Shown here in pieces: positions 34,596-45,300 of a DNA stretch of 64,000 nucleotides. The notes under the pieces are model-generated. The model did not search any database, was not told the origin of the DNA, and saw only the letters and a program-made list of their open reading frames with translations. Source of the stretch: Struthio camelus (taxonomy: Eukaryota; Chordata; Aves; Struthioniformes; Struthionidae). Location: assembly GCF_040807025.1 (NCBI RefSeq), contig NC_090942.1, positions 206,792,640 through 206,856,639 of the forward strand, in the 5' to 3' direction. The position numbers and the translations under genes are program-made. The first letter of the stretch is position 1, and the number at the start of each line of letters is the position of its first letter.

Positions 34596-36851
34596 ACACA
34601 GCGGGTGAATGTAACTGTTCACAGAGTGATCTGGCGTCATTTCCTCTATGGTTAGAGTTCATGACTTCTGCCATCAACAATTTCCTAGAATTTCCTAGAA
34701 GCCTCCCTTGCTAGTCAGGAATTTAGTAGTTGAATGGTTCATCTCTGCTTTCATAAGCTAAAAAATGAGTTCAGTTTCATCACCTTTTCTACAGTTGAGA
34801 TGAAACGTTCCCTGATGTCAATATCTCCTTGGAACAGTTTCATATTGTTATTCGGAAACCCTAGGGCACCTAACCAGATAGTGATGCGACTGAAGCAGAC
34901 CGGCAACCAAAAACATCATTAAGAAGAATATAAGATAATTTTTCCTAAATTTAGCCTGCTAAAGCAGACATAACAAAAGAATAAGTAACAAGTAAGAGTC
35001 AGTACTGTCTAACTTTGGTTCCACACCTCTTACAACAGCAGGAATTAGACACTGAAGGAAGAATACACTCAGTTACAAGGTAAAAGAACCTCCAGCTGTC
35101 CTGAAACTGCCTGCAGAATAAGCAACAGATCAGTGTATATTGGGTTATCCACTATTTCAATGTTTTAATGTGAGGGTAATGAGAAAGGAACAAGGAAGAA
35201 ATCAGGATAAAATATAAAAGAAAGGAAGTGGTGGTGATGAGTTATTATTTTTTTAAAGCCAGGTAATACTGCAGTTAACATAAAATGTTTTTTTCTATTA
35301 AGTGAAGAAGAGCTAAGAAAATATTCCCTTACAAACTGAACACAATGTGGGAAATGGGGAAATATTTGAAATACATGTTTCTAAACATAAATGTAAAATT
35401 AAACTTCTACTCTTCACAATTATTTGCTGCTCTCAGAAGGAAACTGTTTAATGAGTTTCATAAGAGTAGGCAACTGGACTTCAGCACTGTGTGTTTTTAA
35501 AAAGCCAGTTAATATTTGCAGCTGCATAAAAGCCAGCAAAGGATGTAAGATATCCCTACCTCCATATAGCCTACTCATGAACATGTATAAATGACCCAAT
35601 TTTCCAGTTCCCAAGGAATAAAAGTTTAAACAAGAAAATCCAAACAAGAATGTTTTTTCTTTCCACATCTAACTGCCTTCTGAAACAGGACAGCTTTTTA
35701 AAATGTTGCAGAGCCTTTCTACTAGAGGGAGTACACCACATGCTGACCACCATTTTACAGTTACGTTCTACAGAAGATGGAAGCGAGTCACAAAGAACTT
35801 AGCTCTGGATTGTAGTAAAGTTTCTGTGCATCATAGCTAAATATGCCAATTCAAAAATGTAACACTGTAATAACCGTTAAAAAAAGCGAATAACAAGCCT
35901 GGAAAGAAAGTCATCCAGCTAGGGATTCCTTTTGAATCTTTACCTTATTACACAAAAACATTTTGTTACACAAAACACTGGACAAACTGAAGATTGTGAA
36001 GAGATTTTCTGAAAACATATCTGTTACTGTCCTGTCTGCTTGAAAATTTGATGAAGATTCTCAAAAACTGTTTGTAAAAATTCCAGTCAACTGTAAATCT
36101 CAGTATTTTTCTCCTTTAATTCAGTCATGCACCAATGAATATTTGTGAACAAAAATGATCTTCATAAAACTGCATTTAGAATACTTTTTGCTACCATTCA
36201 AATCTACTGTTTGGACTTGCAGTTCACTAATGTAATCAGGTTAGCTTTAATTTCATACAAATAAATAAGCCAAGAGCTAATGCCTGTGAAGTTTAGTCTT
36301 TTACCAACGGGCACCTCTAACAATTTTCAGCTCTTGGGGATCTCCTCTCACTGAAGACTACTGCACAAGCATAATATATTTCCGATTCTAGTTCTCTGCG
36401 GTGCTGGGCCTGGTGCTGACACATACAGTGCCCATATTTATGGGATGAGGAAAAAAGACACAGTCAGAGGCTATAAAGTTCTCATAGGGATCAATGCCAC
36501 CGTCTCTAGTTGGAAAGCTGTCCCTACTTTTACCTATCTTTACAGGTAAGCAAACATATGATTAAAATATCTGTAGATGCCAACCTTGCCAATTTCACAT
36601 AAGGATTCATGACCTTACTTTTTCATGGTTCTGCTTTTCTAAATTGCAAATGTATCTATAGCTGACATTACAGAAACCCCCAAACATACACTGAAAAGTC
36701 TGTATAGCAATAAAAGCAAATATAGAATACATTCATATGATCTATTCCAGTAGCACTAAATTCCTAGGACACAGATTGGCTCTTAAGGAAACTTTAAAAT
36801 GTTCTACACTTAAACATTACAGAATTTGCTTTGTTAATAGTAATGCATTAC

Positions 36852-37077
36852 CTGGTAAACTAGTCTTCATAATATCAATGCCAACTTGAAGCTCAGGCTC
36901 AGCTGCAAGAACTGCATAATCCCCTTGATGAGAGATGTTGAAGTTGTAACTTGAACAGGTACTAGATATGTCATTTGCCAGGAAAGGTTTTCCCTTTGAT
37001 GTCCTTTGCAAGCGTATTTCATTCCATGGTATATGCAGCTTTTCTGCTATTAGTTTCCTTATCAGCAGACGACCAGC
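36852..37077 (-). CDS. AASDHPPT: AASDHPPT exon 2
   Basis: A 226-nt exon encoding residues 49-123 and the first base of Gly124. The acceptor is CCATAG|GCTGGT and the donor CCAG|GTAATG. It holds the core of the Sfp-type transferase. RLQRTSKGKP carries Arg73 (human Arg86, CoA binding), NFNISHQGDY carries His98 (human His111), and VGIDIM carries Asp116 (human Asp129, Mg2+ ligand). All residues expected for binding CoA and metal are intact, so the enzyme should be active. The constant offset of 13 from human numbering comes from the shorter N-terminus chosen here. Confidence 0.97.
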
Positions 37078-38226
37078 CTATGGAGTAAAAGTGATTCATG
37101 CAGAACCATTATGCTATGGACAAAGAAGCATTTGTACTTGCTAGAAAACCACCTGCCTAAAAAATGTTTGTTGCAATTACTGCCAAGATAAAATGGGACT
37201 ATATTTTAGTAAATGATTTAGATTTCTGCCTTTTATAGAGGCCATTGTCAAGCAAAATTAACTAAAACCCAAAACAGTTTACCAGACCTGAATACATTTG
37301 TAATCACTATTGGCAACAGACGCAGCACAGCACAAGACCCAATGAAAAAAAAAACAATCTCTGCTTAGAAGAGCCATAAAAAATAGGTCCCATCCCCATC
37401 TTATTTTTTCACCTAGGATACTTTATTGCACGGTAGTCCCACACCAAATAATTTTTACGCTACACTAAACAGTAAAATTCTCTTAACTCAGTTAAACACT
37501 AAATGAAATACTGAAGAATAGCTAAAAATGATGAACAATTAACAGAGTAACTAGTAGAAACCTATATTATTACCACACTGTTATGCAAGATTTAAAACCT
37601 AAATTAATGATGCAGAAGGTTGTGGATGAATCAGCTTTATTCTCTCACCCATTTTATTATTCTGGCATAATCTAGAATATGCTGTGTTTGCATCCTAATT
37701 TTACACCATAAAACTGAGAAGTCCTTCAGAAGGACTACCGATAGCAGATTACAAACACCCCTTCTCCCCCTGAGTTAGCGGTAAGTAGATCTGGCAAGTA
37801 ATGCTGTCAGAGTAGTGCATGTACTTCCCTGTAACACCCCTGCAGGGCCTAAACGGGGGGGGGGGGGGGAGGGCGGCGGGGGAGGGGGGAGACGGACGTC
37901 AGCAACTTGCGCACCCCGAGAACTGCTATCCAGCCGGGGGAGGGTAACGCATCCAGGCGTGACGAGGGGTGCCGCAGTCGCCTTAGGAGGCTTTTTAACG
38001 GAGCCGCCTCCGCCCAGAGCGGACGGGGACAGGCCGCAGGCGCTCCCGTGGGTAGCGGGCCCCGCCGGGCGGTCCGCCAGCAGGGCGGGGCGGGAAGGGC
38101 GTGCGCCGCTCTAGGCAACCCGGTCCTCCCCGACTCGCCTCCCGCCTGTGGGGGAAGGCTCCCGCCCCCGAGGGGAGGGGAAGCTCCGAGAGCGGCCCCC
38201 GCGCGGTCCCCCCCGCCGGCAGGTAC
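37078..38226 (-). other. AASDHPPT: AASDHPPT intron 1, entering the CpG island
   Basis: An intron of 1149 nt. The exon-1-proximal half (about 37850-38226) is extremely GC-rich, and the rest is AT-rich. It includes the G-run at 37855-37890. No coding signal is supported: the long GC-rich open frames on both strands are compositional. Confidence 0.85.
37855..37890 (+). repeat. G-rich tract with G-quadruplex potential
   Basis: Fifteen consecutive G are followed by GGG, GG, GGGGG and GGGGGG blocks separated by single A or C bases. It lies in intron 1 of AASDHPPT, about 480 bp inside the gene from the start codon, so the G-rich strand is the template strand. It could form a quadruplex, and it is also a likely spot for sequencing error. 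Confidence 0.85.
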
Positions 38227-38370
38227 CAAGGCGGCTTTGGCATCGCGGGCAAAGACAAACTGGCCGATGCGGTCCTTCTCCTCGGGCTGCACCAGCCGCG
38301 CCGCCAGCAGCCACTCCTCGCGGCGGGGGCGCCAGGCGGCGCAGGGGAAGGCCCAGCGCACGCTGCCCAT
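38227..38370 (-). CDS. AASDHPPT: AASDHPPT exon 1 (start of the protein)
   Basis: A 144-nt coding exon, 48 codons, beginning MGSVRWAF and ending DAKAAL, with donor TTG|GTACCT. The chosen ATG (38370-38368) aligns with human Met14 (MEGVRWAF). The frame stays open upstream to 38559, but the extension is a GC-driven proline/alanine-rich stretch that does not resemble the family, so I did not use it. Arg34 aligns with human Arg47, and IGQFVFARDAK is strongly conserved. The ATG has G at +4 but C at -3, a moderate context. The exon lies in the shared CpG island and reads away from KBTBD3. Confidence 0.93.
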
Positions 38371-38380
38371 GGGCGGCTGG

Positions 38381-38410
38381 CGGGGCGGCGCGGGGCGGGG
38401 CGGCGCGGGG
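38381..38410. repeat. Perfect 15-bp tandem duplication, GC-box rich
   Basis: The unit cggggcggcgcgggg occurs twice in direct succession, starting 11 bp upstream of the AASDHPPT start codon, so it is probably in the 5' UTR or core promoter. The repeat creates overlapping Sp1-type GGGGCGGGG boxes. Confidence 0.9.
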
Positions 38411-39090
38411 CGGGCTGCGGCTCTGCGCGGGTCGAGCGCCGAGCAGGGCCGCCCGCACTCCTGGGGCAGCGGCGCGTCCGCACCGTTAGAGAGACGGCGG
38501 GCGGGCTCGCGGGCCCCCACCTCCGCACGGCCCTGACAGATTCGCTCGCCTCCAGGCACTCCGCCCGGTCGGTGTATGGGCCGCCTCTCGAGCGGCGAGG
38601 ACCAATCCGGTGTCAGAGAGCAGAGTGAGTGACAGGCGAATGCGCCGGGTGCCGACCTATCAGAGGGAAGGCGGTGTCTGCGGCTGAGCTACGGCCAGCG
38701 GGCGCGAAGAGGGGCGGGCGGAGAGGAACCCGCTCCGGAGGATGGGCGGGATTTCATCCGGGTTGACAACCCGGGGAGCCATTCCGAGCGGGAGGACTGG
38801 GAGAATGACACCGGAAGAAGCCAATCGGCTGGCGGTGCCTCTGTAGAGGGTGGGCCAGACGTTTCGGCGAGCTGCTGGTGTTGGCTGCAGGTGGGTGCGC
38901 GCTGTTCGGAGAGAGCGCTAACGGGGAGACTAGCTCTTCGCCATTTGCAAAGGGGCAGCAGTACTGGAGACCGGCGCATCCCGAGGCTGGAGCCCGAGGC
39001 TGGGCTGAAAGGGCAGGGGAAGCGCTCGGCAGCATGCTGCCTGCCGTGTCAGAATTAGTCTCTCCTTAGAATGAATGCGGAGGGCGTGGG

Positions 39091-39120
39091 GCGCATGCGC
39101 GGGTGGCTGGGCATGCGCAG
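39091..39120. promoter_or_regulatory. NRF1-type sites
   Basis: gcgcatgcgc at 39091-39100 is the perfect palindromic NRF1 consensus core. gcatgcgcag at 39111-39120 is a second site 20 bp further on. NRF1 commonly drives CpG-island promoters of nuclear genes with mitochondrial roles. AASDHPPT modifies mitochondrial ACP, so the pairing is plausible, but binding is inferred. Confidence 0.7.
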
Positions 39121-39149
39121 TCGCGGGCGCTGACGCCGTGCCGGGTGCT

Positions 39150-39300
39150 GCCTGCCCGGCGGGGGAAGGTGTGGCAGCGCGGTGCAGCGGGAAGATGGCG
39201 GTAGCCGCGGCGCTCCGTCGCCGCCATAGCAGCGGCCTGCGAGGCCTGCGCTGCCCGGCAGGCGGGGACCTGCGGCCGCAGGTGGTGCTGGGGGTGGGTG
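39150..39300 (+). other. KBTBD3: Putative non-coding exon 1 of KBTBD3
   Basis: Inferred from the YY1-type site and two candidate donors, CAG|GTGGTG (exon end 39281) and GTG|GTGAGC (exon end 39300). The first coding exon of KBTBD3 at 48022 has its own splice acceptor only 24 nt before the ATG, so an upstream non-coding exon must exist. The exact boundaries are uncertain. Confidence 0.5.
39192..39201 (+). promoter_or_regulatory. KBTBD3: YY1-type element at the probable KBTBD3 transcription start
   Basis: AAGATGGCGG matches the plus-orientation YY1 element that typically lies just downstream of a transcription start. The ATG inside it (39194) opens a frame of up to 62 codons. Spliced from either plausible donor (39281 or 39300) to the 48022 acceptor, it would not be in frame with the KBTBD3 start, so it is not an N-terminal extension. 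Confidence 0.65.
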
Positions 39301-42300
39301 GTGAGCGCGGCCCTGGCAGAAGGGATGTAGTTTCTTACTTAGGTCTTCTCCCTGCTTTGTGTGAGAAAGGGCCGAGTTCATAGCCGGGGCACTCGTTCCC
39401 CCGTGGGTTTTTCGTAGTACTGTTATCTGTTGACGACACTCGGTGATCCGCGAGTGTCCCGCGCCCCACCCGTGGCGTTAGTGCCTCCGTGTGGCTGAGG
39501 GCTCGTGAGGACCCGTGGCGGCCAGCGGAGCTGAGCCAGCGCGGCTGCAGCGCTGGGAGGTGGCCCTTGCTCCCTCCGTGGGCCTTTACAGTTGCGCGAT
39601 CGGGACCAGGTTGATTGGAAACAGGAGACACTTGTTCACAAGGCAGTTGCAGTGTTTACACAAAATGTTCCATTTCCCTGGTTTGATTCTGGCATCTAAA
39701 GATTATGTCAAAGTAAAGGCCTTTTTCTATCCTTTGTTGTCTGTTTTACTAGGGGTTTTGATGTTTATTGTCAGTACTGGATTCCCTTGTTCCCTCAATT
39801 ACAGGCCATCTGAAAAACATACATAGGTAATGGTTTCACTTACCCTTTGGATTTGAAGTTGGGCCATGGCTAAGCATTTAGTAATTTTTTTGAAAAATTA
39901 TGAGCTATCTTCCTATTTGTTGCCTTGGAAATAGTTACGGCTTTTTTATATTGACCATCTACAAATATTGCAAAAAAAATTAAATGTGAAAATTACATTA
40001 TTTCAGGTATTTCTTAGAATGTGCCACTTCTTGTTATTCTTAGCACTCCAAATGCCTGTTAATATGGAAAAGTGCTGTTTCTCTACAGACCAAAAGAACT
40101 ATTGTCTTTCTGTCTAGAATAGTGCAGTTTTAACTTACATGAAAAAAAGTTATAGGCTTGTATTTGCAAAATATTTTAAATGCAGAAGTAATGTTTGAGA
40201 CAAAGTGTGTCAGCCAGGAATCACTAGGGTAGTTCATTTTTTAAGATATGATTCCTATTTTTCTTTATGACTTGACATCAAGCAAGATTTGTTATGTAGT
40301 CTCTTATGTATTACCTGAAGATAAACACAAAGTTAACTGACAGCAAAGGAGGATTTATCAGAGCCAGAAAAAATAAGAAATTGTTATTCAGCAATATTAG
40401 TTTATAGCAGGGGCTTATATTTCAAATATAGTATTCTGCACACTTTAAAGAAGAAATTGTTGTCATACCTAAAATTAGTTAATGGTATGTGGCAATCCCA
40501 ATGGATTATGGGGCATATCAAAAAAGTCAGATTTGTTTAATAGGTTTTACTTCTTTATATTTTCCAATTAGAGATGTAACCATTTTTTTGTTAGTGAATT
40601 TATTCAAAATTTTAGAGAATAAGCATCAAGTGCAAACTGAGGGTCAAGGCGCACTATATATAATATCTGTGCAATATAATTATAAGCATAATCAACATAA
40701 AGCTACATTTTGGTTATAAGTAAAATATACTATGAAGAACACGGTCAATATTCCATGCGTATCTTTTTAAAAAAATCATATTTAAATCACAAATGGAAAT
40801 TACAGGTTACAAAACCGAGTAAAACCAGTAATTCTATCTTGCGGAATATACAGTTATTATTGTTGCCAGATTTAGAAGTACAGCATAGCATTTCATTTCC
40901 AATTTTGTTGTGAGAATGAAAATTCTTGAACTTTTACCTAAGAAAATAATTTCGAAAAGAAACTGATGAATTTGAGAAATTTAGCTTTAGGATAAAATCC
41001 AGTCCATCTGAGTTCTAACTGATTATTTTATTTGTCTTAATGGATTGCGTTTGTGAGAGGATATGACATTGAAGATCACTGCTTGCACAGGGGGAATGTT
41101 CCAGTGTTGGAATGCCTCCAGGAATCAGTGCTGTTTCACTGCTTCCTACTGGTACCATGCTGTTTTTTTCAATAGCTCCTAAAGAACCTAAAGCTTTAAA
41201 GTATCTGTGTCACCCTTCCTTCTAATAATACTGTCTCAACATGTATTATTGATAAATGCCAGATTTCTGGATTAAATGTCTCGGAATGTCACATGTATCT
41301 TTTTTGACTGAATGAAAATGACTGAAGATGAATTTTCTATGAAGCTCAGTTATTTATGAAAAAGTTGTGAGATTGAGTTGCATTGTATTTTCCAGACAGG
41401 AACCTATAATTCCCTGTTACTTTCTCTTTGTGATCTTAAGACAGTTAGCTTAAATCTGTATGCATTTTTTTTAAAGTGATCCACATTTACCTGTGATGAA
41501 GAACACCGTTTTAGGTATTCCAGCTGATTTTTAAGACTAGGACAACAGAAGCAAAGCAATAATGCAGTGTAAAAATACAGAACCTTCAAATAGATTTTCT
41601 TCTGTATTTATACTTAAATTACATTTCAGTCCACTCTTTCCCTTTGAGTCTGCAGTCAAAAGTGACACCTAATCCTTTAGATGCCTGTTCCATTCATCTT
41701 CATCTTACTGAATGTTAAATTAAAAGCTGTTAAATTAGATATGTAATGAGGAACTCGGACATAGAATTTTTTCTGTTGTTTTTGCCATAAGCAGAAATGA
41801 GCTTGGCCTTCATAAAATATATGGAAAAGATATGGAAAAGGTTCTCTTTATTCCACGCAGTTTACAGTTGAAGAAGCTGACATCATGATGGTTAAAATTC
41901 TCACTTCCTTCAGTGTTTCATTTACTTCTAGTTTTGTGAGAACTTAAGCACATGCTTACCATTACACAAATGAGTTGTCTGATTGCAGGCCATGCATATG
42001 GAATGTGTCATGCATACATCTTTGAGAGTGTGGAGCATAATCCTTTAAAACTCAAGCTGATGTGAATCATTCTTATTTTTTATGGCAAAAGTTTACCATA
42101 ACCAATTTTAAATTGTTAGTGTTAATTTATTGTGTTTTTAAAAATTCACAAAAAAATTACTAATTTCTCCCCCCTTGGATAGGTTATACATAGGAATAAA
42201 AAACAACAAATAATCTTGATAGGTATCTTGATAGGTAACGTATACTTAATATTATAATAGCATTTATTGTTTTTAATATTAGATTTTGAAATGCTGAAGT

Positions 42301-45300
42301 TGATGAGCTGAACCTCCCAGGATTTTATAGCTTTCTAATTCTAACTGCAATAAAGCTGCTGAGGTTAATGAGAGAATATTTTTTTAAAAAACTTACATCT
42401 ACTGTACTGTAAAATTTTGTATTAAAAAAGAATAAAATCTTCCTAGATAAATGTATAAAATTTCTCTATCTTCTTTGGTCTTAATTCTTTCCTCCTAGGT
42501 ACGTAATGCGTGCTGTAAAATATCAACATTTAAGACTTCTCTTTAAAAAGGAAAAAAAACCTCTGCTTTCTGAATACTGGTGTTACAGATAACTGCTGAA
42601 AACTATTAAGAATTAATTTTTTTTTTGTTGGTGAGAGCTAAGCCAATGATCTCTTCGGCATATAGGAATTTATACACTCTATAGAATAAAGTGTATTCTG
42701 ATCAGCGCTCTTTTGAGAGCTACACTAGGCTCTGCACACAAGTTCATCTCTGCTCAAAGTTTACTCTGCAGTTCTGTTTATTTGCTTTACTGTTTAAAAC
42801 CTGTTGGAAAGGATGCTAACACCTTTTCTAGGAGGCATATTGCAATACTTGTGACTGTAGTGTATGGCTAGTGTATATATTCTGAAGATGGGTGTCTTGG
42901 ATGTTTTTGGACTCCTATGCAAGTTTAATGGTATACTCTGTTTATATTTTTTTAGCATAATATCTAGGATTTTATGAATATCCAGGGTGTGGAATTGATA
43001 CTCAAAAGGGCAGCTGGGCTTTCCAGAGAAAAAGTAAATAGATAACATATTTCAGTTGTTTTGAAATACAGGGTTACAAGTATATCTAAGAAGGATTGCC
43101 AGTGGTGTTAAATAACAGAAAATCTTTGTAACCATGTTATCTTTTATGGTATAACTATCTTTGGAAAAAAGAACATTAGCATCAGCAAACTAAAAGAATT
43201 TCTCTAGAAGGTCAATTAGTTTTTTTCCAATTATTTGCTTGGAGTACAAGCATTAAGGACAATTGGGCATTCTCTTGTAGTTTTTTTACCAATAGGAATG
43301 GCTGTGTATATATACCATATTGACCATGGGCATATCACTCCTTTCTGTGTGGACACCTGGCATCTGACTGCTCCATGCTTTATCCTCTTAGGAAAAGAAC
43401 CAAGTTAAGACTGGGAGGTCTTATGAACAGCAGAATTAATAAGGTGTGGGTCCTCATTAGTGGACTTTGTGACGTACCATAGGAATGCTTTTAGCCTCAG
43501 ATCTCCCAGGTGGTCCCTTAGTTTATCCACCTTACTGACGACAATTTCTGTATGTGCCCAACCTCCTTTTGTTTGACTGCTGCTGCTTTGACTGCTTTGT
43601 GGCTGTGTGTAGGCTGCCCATTTGGTGCCACTTAACTATAAAGTGTGCAGAATGCCTTGTCGCTCAACTGGAGATGTAACCGATAGGTTTAAGAGGTATG
43701 TGTTTCTCCCCAAGCATGTGTTATGTGGGGTTGTTGTCAACATTACTAACTTTGTAATCTTAATCACATTTCATTGAACTGGCTAGTGGACTGCTTATTT
43801 GATATGACTTTCAAGCAGACAAACAGTGAAAATGTATTAACGGTTTTTGTGTTTGTGTGTGTTTTTTGGGGTTTTTTTTGTTTGTTTTTTTTTTTTTAAG
43901 AAAAACAGGCTAATACTTAAAGGCTATGTATGTACTTAAAGGCTCAACTCTAAATTTGTGAGAAATAAATTAGATACCCCCGGACAAAGTAGAATAAGAA
44001 TGAAGGGGATAATTGCACAGGAAGAATGGCATACCGTCAGCCAGTGGCCGAATAGAACCCACTTGTGCGAGCCTAGACAGCAACCCTATTCTTTCTTGGG
44101 TTGGAGGGGTCTTCGGTAAGAAGACCATGTAGCAGCTAGCTGAATTATTCCAGCAGTCTGCAGTCTGTCCCTGCCATTCTCTTTTTCAGGATGCTGTGAG
44201 TCTTCCCATTCATATGACCATTTGTGCATATACCAAAAGACGAAAAAGCAAGCATTTGTCAGCATAAGGCATATGTAAACATTCAGTATGTGAACAGGCA
44301 TGAGCTTTGTCAAGTGATGGGGTACCTGAATTTGGTCACATCAGAGAGCACGTTGGTCCTACAGCAGGCAGTACCCAGTCATATATTCCAGCGCTCCTGA
44401 TGTGGTGTGTCACGTGAGTGGAGATGTTGGAAGACAAGCTACGTGAAAAGTGTCCAGCATGTCACACGATGGAAAAGGGCTTGAGCATGTAGCTTTTGTG
44501 CCTTGATAAGCAGCTGTATGGCACCCTCCAGCCCAAACACTGAGCATCATTACTATGTGGTATAACAATTACAGCCATAAGATAAGAGACATCCCAAGCC
44601 TAATGAATCATCTACTGGAATTTGGGTCTCAGTATTCCAAATAGAGATACACTTTGTTATTGAAATCCTGTGGAATAAGTGGAGCATATTGGAGGAGGCT
44701 CATTGCCCAGTTTTGTTGAACTCTAGACCTAGGCGACATATGTCTGTACCACCTATGATTTTTATAGTTTTGTCAGTAATTTAATCAAATATTTATGAAT
44801 GTAATTATAGCTATTGACTAATTCATATGGCTTTGTAAAAGCATGAAGTAGTTATAAATGCTAGCTGGCCTTGTTTTAATATGTTAATTTTTAGCTGAAT
44901 TGTTAAGGTGTTTTGGTTGGCTCTGAACTGATCAACAGATCCAGCACACTGGAAGATTAGTATCAAAATTATCAGGTAAGGCAGCTGCAAGGGAAATAAG
45001 AATTTTTTTAATTGAATGTAGGGGAGAGTGAATTAGACTAAGCCATAGCACAATTAACATTTTCCTTAATGATGTACAAAAACAGTAAGGGTATACTATT
45101 GAATATGCTATTTTTAATTCGAAATAAAGAGACAAGTACTTTTACAGACTGGAATTAGGATTGCATACACAAAGCACTGGATGACCTGGGAACTGGAACA
45201 GTAAATATGGGAAATATAATATTAGGCACTTAGGCTTGGATTCATCACATCCAATTTAGGCTGCTAGTTGTAGTAAAAACAGGAAGAACCTTTTTGTGCT

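Larger units (their letters stand above)
7356..36851 (-). other. AASDHPPT: AASDHPPT intron 2 (about 29.5 kb)
   Basis: The very long second intron separates exon 2 (donor CCAG|GTAATG at 36851) from exon 3. It contains a MIR-like SINE, an old CR1, a 2.1 kb CR1, and an endogenous retrovirus carrying a nested CR1, all listed separately. The stretches 10326-19493, 21584-27250 and 34601-36851 are AT-rich and unique-looking. I see only simple tracts there (for example the A-run near 25500), with no exon-like or RNA-gene signal. Open frames in these stretches, such as 12462-12902 plus and 22619-22987 minus, show no known domain and look like chance ORFs. Confidence 0.85.
38371..39190. promoter_or_regulatory. 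Bidirectional CpG-island promoter between AASDHPPT and KBTBD3
   Basis: GC- and CpG-dense DNA (island about 37.85-39.6 kb) between the divergent starts. It has CCAAT boxes at 38602-38606 and 38821-38825, GC boxes near 38381-38410, and an NRF1 palindrome plus half site at 39091-39120. No TATA box stands out, which fits housekeeping-type promoters. The distance from the AASDHPPT ATG to the YY1-type site that probably marks the KBTBD3 start is about 0.8 kb. A shared promoter is inferred from this geometry. Transcription start positions are not known from sequence. Confidence 0.8.

Noticed and set aside
38371..38559. In-frame upstream start for AASDHPPT (63-codon extension)
   Set aside because: The extension is GC-driven low-complexity sequence unlike the short N-terminus of the human protein. 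The ATG at 38370 aligns with a conserved Met.
37849..38628. Long overlapping open frames on both strands in the first CpG island
   Set aside because: Arginine/proline/alanine-rich products in several frames are what stop-poor GC-rich DNA gives. Only the 48-codon AASDHPPT exon 1 is supported.
39194..39383. Start codon inside the YY1-type site as an alternative KBTBD3 N-terminus
   Set aside because: Neither plausible donor brings this frame in phase with the KBTBD3 ATG through the 48022 or 48028 acceptor.
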